Assembly (NCBI RefSeq): GCF_008642355.1
Contig: NZ_CP029193.1
Coordinates: forward strand, 6,782,001-6,846,000
Source: Streptomyces venezuelae
GTDB lineage: Bacteria > Actinomycetota > Actinomycetes > Streptomycetales > Streptomycetaceae
DNA length: 64,000 nucleotides
Direction: 5' to 3'
In this document: piece after piece, positions 61,169 through 64,000 of the stretch
Numbering within the stretch: position 1 is the stretch's first letter
How the letters are laid out: the number at the start of each line of letters is the position of its first letter
The notes under the pieces: generated by a model
What the model was told of the DNA's origin: nothing
Database searches by the model: none
What the model saw: only the letters and a program-made list of their open reading frames with translations
Position numbers and translations under genes: made by a program

Positions 61169-63004
61169 ATGCGTCGCGCTGTCGTACGGAATCTGACGCT
61201 ATTGGCGGTCGGAGGGGTATTGGTGTCGGTCGGTGCGGCCGCGCCCCCTTCGCCTACGCGCTCAGCGGAACCGGCTTCGCCCACGCGCTCGGCGGAACCG
61301 GCCGCGCCGGAGAAGACGCCGGTCGCCGTCGGCCACGGCGGCGCCGTCGCCAGCGTCGACCCGGACGCCTCGGCCGCCGGCATCGAGGTGCTCAGGAAGG
61401 GCGGCAACGCCGTGGACGCGGCCGTCGCCACCGCCGCCGCGCTCGGCGTCACCGAGCCCTACTCGGCGGGCGTCGGCGGCGGCGGATACTTCGTCCACTA
61501 CGACGCGAAGACCCGCAAGGTCAGCACCATCGACGGCCGCGAGACCGCCCCGCGCACCGCCGACTCCGGCCTCTTCCTGGAGAACGGCAAGCCGATCCCC
61601 TTCGACCAGGCCGTCACCAGCGGCCTCGGCGTCGGCACCCCCGGCACGCCCGCCACCTGGCAGTCGGCGCTCGACGCCTGGGGCAGCAGAAGCCTCGGCA
61701 CCCTCCTGAAACCCGCCGAACGCCTCGCGCGCGACGGGTTCACCGTCGATCCGACGTTCCGTTCGCAGACCGAGGCGAACGAGAAGCGGTTCAGGGACTT
61801 CCCCGCCACGGCGAAGCTGTTCCTGCCCGGCGGCAAGCTGCCCGTGGTCGGCTCGACGTTCAAGAACCCCGACCTGGCGCGCACCTACGAGGAACTCGGC
61901 AGCAAGGGCGTCGGGGCCCTGTACCGGGGCGATCTCGGCAAGGACTTCGTACGGACGGTGAACAAGCCGCCCGTCGACCCGGCGGCGGACCGCGTGGTGC
62001 GGCCCGGCGACCTCTCCCGCAAGGACCTGAGGGCGTACGCGGTCAAGCGCCAGGCCCCGACCAAGACCTCCTACCGCGGACTCGACGTGTACTCCATGGC
62101 GCCCTCGTCCTCCGGCGGCACGACCGTCGGCGAAGCGCTCAACATCCTGGAGCGCACCGACCTCTCCAAGGCGTCGAAGGCGGCATACCTGCACCGCTAC
62201 ATCGAGGCCAGCCGCGTCGCGTTCGCCGACCGGGGCCGCTGGGTGGGCGACCCCGCCTTCGAGGACGTACCGACGCAGGAACTCCTCTCGCAGCGGTTCG
62301 CCGACTCGCGGGAGTGCCTGATCAAGGACACGGCGGTGCTCAAGAGCCCGCTCGCGCCCGGCGACCCGCGTCACCCGACGCCCTGCGGCAAGGGTGACGC
62401 GGCGGCGCCGACGACGTACGAGGGTGAGAACACCACGCACCTCACGGCCGCCGACAAGTGGGGCAACGTCGTGGCGTACACCCTCACCATCGAGTCGACG
62501 GGCGGCAGCGGCATCACCGTCCCGGGCCGCGGCTTCCTGCTCAACAACGAACTCACCGACTTCTCGTTCGCGCCCGCCGACCCCGCGGTGCACGACCCGA
62601 ACCTGCCGGGACCCGGCAAGCGGCCGCGCTCCTCGATCTCACCGACGATCGTGCTGAAGCACGGCAAGCCCGTGGTGGCCCTCGGCTCACCGGGCGGCGC
62701 CACCATCGTCACCACCGTCCTGCAGACCCTGACGGGCTTCGTCGACCGGGGCCTTCCGCTGGTCGACGCGATCGCCGCGCCGCGCGCGAGCCAGCGCAAC
62801 GCCGCACAGACCGAACTCGAACCGGGCCTCTGGAACAGCCCGCTGAAGGGCTCCCTGGAGGCGATCGGTCACTCCTTCAAGCAGAACCCGGAGATCGGCG
62901 CGGCCACGGGCGTGCAGCGGCTGCCGGGCGGCAAGTGGCTCGCTGCGGCGGAGAAGGTCCGCCGGGGCGGCGGCTCGGCGATGGTGGTGCGCCCCGAGAG
63001 GTGA
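61169..63004 (+). CDS. ggt: gamma-glutamyltransferase
   Basis: A 611-aa exported Ntn-hydrolase precursor: an N-terminal signal, the large-subunit motifs (AVDAAVATAAALGVTEPYSAGVGGGGYFVHYD) and the autocleavage site ENTTHL, with nucleophile Thr near residue 422 starting the small subunit. SGITVPGRGFLLNNELTDFS and LGSPGGATI complete the site. It hydrolyses gamma-glutamyl bonds of glutathione and peptides. GGAGG precedes the ATG. Residues about 27-45 contain a duplicated SPTRSAEPA encoded by two 27-bp repeats. Confidence 0.93.
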   Translation: MRRAVVRNLTLLAVGGVLVSVGAAAPPSPTRSAEPASPTRSAEPAAPEKTPVAVGHGGAVASVDPDASAAGIEVLRKGGNAVDAAVATAAALGVTEPYSAGVGGGGYFVHYDAKTRKVSTIDGRETAPRTADSGLFLENGKPIPFDQAVTSGLGVGTPGTPATWQSALDAWGSRSLGTLLKPAERLARDGFTVDPTFRSQTEANEKRFRDFPATAKLFLPGGKLPVVGSTFKNPDLARTYEELGSKGVGALYRGDLGKDFVRTVNKPPVDPAADRVVRPGDLSRKDLRAYAVKRQAPTKTSYRGLDVYSMAPSSSGGTTVGEALNILERTDLSKASKAAYLHRYIEASRVAFADRGRWVGDPAFEDVPTQELLSQRFADSRECLIKDTAVLKSPLAPGDPRHPTPCGKGDAAAPTTYEGENTTHLTAADKWGNVVAYTLTIESTGGSGITVPGRGFLLNNELTDFSFAPADPAVHDPNLPGPGKRPRSSISPTIVLKHGKPVVALGSPGGATIVTTVLQTLTGFVDRGLPLVDAIAAPRASQRNAAQTELEPGLWNSPLKGSLEAIGHSFKQNPEIGAATGVQRLPGGKWLAAAEKVRRGGGSAMVVRPER

Positions 63005-63144
63005 GGGCGGCGCCGGGGGTCGCGCGGCCTGGCGGCCCCCGGCGGTCGTGCGGCCACGAGAAAGGTCGTACGCCTGCGAGCATGGTCGTACGCCTACGGG
63101 ACAGGTGACGCCGAGCGGTTCCGCTCCAGCTCGTTCGATCCACG

Positions 63145-63162
63145 GCGGGGACTGTCCCCCGC
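63145..63162. terminator. hairpins between convergent ggt and map
   Basis: GCGGGG-ACTGTC-CCCCGC (63145-63162) lies just beyond the map 3' end. Nearer ggt, GCCGGGGG (63011-63018) and CCCCCGGC (63035-63042) can form a larger bulged stem. Two copies of GGTCGTACGCCTNCG (63064-63078, 63084-63098) lie between. Confidence 0.55.
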
Positions 63163-63166
63163 GACG

Positions 63167-63934
63167 TCACAGTGCGGTGAGGATCCTGGGGCCGTCCTCG
63201 GTGATCGCGACGGAGTGCTCCGCGTGCGCCGCGCGGCTGCCGTCGTTCGTGCGGAGCGTCCAGCCGTCCGGGGCGGGGTGGTAGCCGTCGCCGCCGCCTG
63301 CGATCACCATCGGCTCGATGGCGAGGGCCATACCGGGGCGCAGGGGCATGCCGCGGCCGGGGCGGCCCTCGTTCGGGACGCCCGGGTCCTCGTGCATGCG
63401 GCGGCCGATGCCGTGGCCGCCGAAGCCCTCCGGGATGCCGTACCCCTCCGTGCGGCAGACGGTGCCGATGGCGTGCGCGATGTCGCCGATGCGGTTGCCG
63501 ACGACCGCCGCCGCGATGCCCGCCTCCAGCGCGCGCTCCGCCGTCCGGATCAGGCGCTCGTCCTCGGGGCGCGGGGTGCCGACGGTGAAGCTGATGGCCG
63601 AGTCGCCGGCCCAGCCCCCGAGTTCGGCGCCGCAGTCGAGGGAGACGAGGTCGCCGTCGCGCAGCCGGTAGGAGGTCGGGATGCCGTGGACGATCGCGTC
63701 GTTGACGGAGGCGCACAGGACGGCGGGGAACGGGGTCGGGGCGAAGTGCGGGCGGTAACCGAGGAAGGGGGAGGAGGCGCCTGCCTCGCGCAGGACGTCG
63801 TGGGCGACCGCGTCCAGGTCGAGCAGGGAGACGCCCACGGCCGCGGCCTCGCGGGCGGCGGTGAGCGCTTGCGCGACGATGCGGCCCGCTTCGCGCATCG
63901 CGTCGATCGATTCTGCTGTCTTGAGTTCCACCAT
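63167..63934 (-). CDS. map: type I methionine aminopeptidase
   Basis: A 255-aa pita-bread metallopeptidase removing the N-terminal Met. The metal and catalytic residues are present: His in DAIVHGIP (near 83), Asp in SLDCGAELGGWAGDSAISF, His in GFGGHGIGRRMHEDPGVPN, Glu in AIEPMVI and the last Glu in AEHSVAITEDGP. No extra N-terminal domain, so the type Ia form. It is a stand-alone copy outside the usual secY-map-infA cluster and may be a second map. No ribosome-binding site; the promoter places the start at the ATG. Confidence 0.92.
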   Translation of the reverse strand: MVELKTAESIDAMREAGRIVAQALTAAREAAAVGVSLLDLDAVAHDVLREAGASSPFLGYRPHFAPTPFPAVLCASVNDAIVHGIPTSYRLRDGDLVSLDCGAELGGWAGDSAISFTVGTPRPEDERLIRTAERALEAGIAAAVVGNRIGDIAHAIGTVCRTEGYGIPEGFGGHGIGRRMHEDPGVPNEGRPGRGMPLRPGMALAIEPMVIAGGGDGYHPAPDGWTLRTNDGSRAAHAEHSVAITEDGPRILTAL

Positions 63935-63941
63935 GCCAATA

Positions 63942-63975
63942 ACTATACCGGTATTTGAATGCCGGTATACAAATC
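63942..63975 (-). promoter_or_regulatory. map promoter with overlapping repeat, probably leaderless
   Basis: Minus-strand TATAGT (plus 63942-63947) is a good -10 seven bases before the ATG. ATACCGGTAT (63945-63954) is a perfect palindrome overlapping it, and a related GCCGGTATAC lies at 63961-63970. The repeats make a likely operator for a regulator encoded to the right. Confidence 0.55.
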
Positions 63976-63997
63976 GGTGTCGGGGTAGAGTGGGCGC

Positions 63998-64000
63998 ATG
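63998..64000 (+). CDS. possible start of a divergent gene cut by the window end
   Basis: The last three bases are ATG, preceded by GGGTAGAGTGGGCGC. Given the divergent promoter layout and operator-like repeats, a regulator gene reading rightward may begin here. Only the start codon is visible, so this is tentative. Confidence 0.3.

Overview
This 64-kb window is chromosomal DNA of a Streptomyces (or very close actinomycete). The evidence is very high GC with strong third-position bias, frequent GTG and some TTG starts, many 4-bp ATGA/GTGA gene overlaps, several apparently leaderless promoters, twin-arginine and lipobox signal peptides, and gene groups (SigK-RskA, SAV2177-type methyltransferase, DUF5955, PcaL fusion, RsbR-S-T stress module) typical of that genus. 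I saw no insertion sequence, prophage, CRISPR array, rRNA or tRNA; the gene content looks like ordinary, densely packed chromosome.

Layout. 1-3.8 kb: the end of a TetR repressor coupled to an alpha/beta hydrolase, then a MarR regulator with an MMPL exporter. 3.9-6.5 kb: a DUF1905 protein, a Tat-exported beta-lactamase-fold protein with degenerate catalytic motifs, and a lone HipA-like protein. 6.5-10.4 kb (all minus strand): ECF sigma factor SigK, its anti-sigma factor RskA, a membrane-anchored molybdopterin oxidoreductase and a fasciclin lipoprotein. sigK and the oxidoreductase share a promoter signature with the same 16-nt spacer. 10.4-19.7 kb: a purine/allantoin island holding malate synthase, a MocA-type molybdenum-cofactor nucleotidyltransferase, an IclR repressor (AllR), allantoinase and allantoicase. 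A conserved 35-nt promoter/operator module precedes both allR and aceB. A MocR-type regulator, a divergent universal stress protein and a tandem array of palindromes sit inside this island.

19.8-25.3 kb: a short-chain dehydrogenase, a secreted guanyl-specific RNase, a histidine kinase/response regulator pair, a cytochrome P450 and a hotdog thioesterase. 25.3-34.3 kb: a carbohydrate locus with a Gfo/Idh/MocA dehydrogenase, a methyltransferase, a GntR/UTRA repressor, two tandem paralogous sugar-binding lipoproteins, permease, ATPase, a ROK sugar kinase and a membrane protein. Almost identical palindromic operators lie before the dehydrogenase and before gntR, with a related site before the transporter. 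34.4-41.5 kb: a Tat-exported sulfite-oxidase-like enzyme, a divergent ornithine cyclodeaminase-like/arginine deiminase pair, a small secreted protein, a PcaL-type fusion whose lactonase nucleophile is Ala, a metallo-beta-lactamase-fold hydrolase and exonuclease III.

41.5-45.4 kb: a secreted SGNH hydrolase and a second two-component system. 45.5-53.8 kb: a general-stress region. It has a minus-strand block (PP2C-like protein, RsbW-like ATPase, a 48-aa membrane peptide, two PRC-barrel proteins) and a plus-strand block (MarR, RsbR-, RsbS- and RsbT-like proteins, an ATPase-phosphatase fusion, an RsbU-like phosphatase) with every junction of the last five genes overlapping. 54-57.2 kb: a glutamate-type ABC importer (ATPase, binding protein, two permeases). 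57.2-64 kb: an exported X-Pro-peptidase-like hydrolase, a lipoprotein L,D-transpeptidase, a conserved unknown membrane-anchored protein, gamma-glutamyltransferase and methionine aminopeptidase.

Functions and cis-elements are read from sequence and remembered family features only; no database search or folding program was run.
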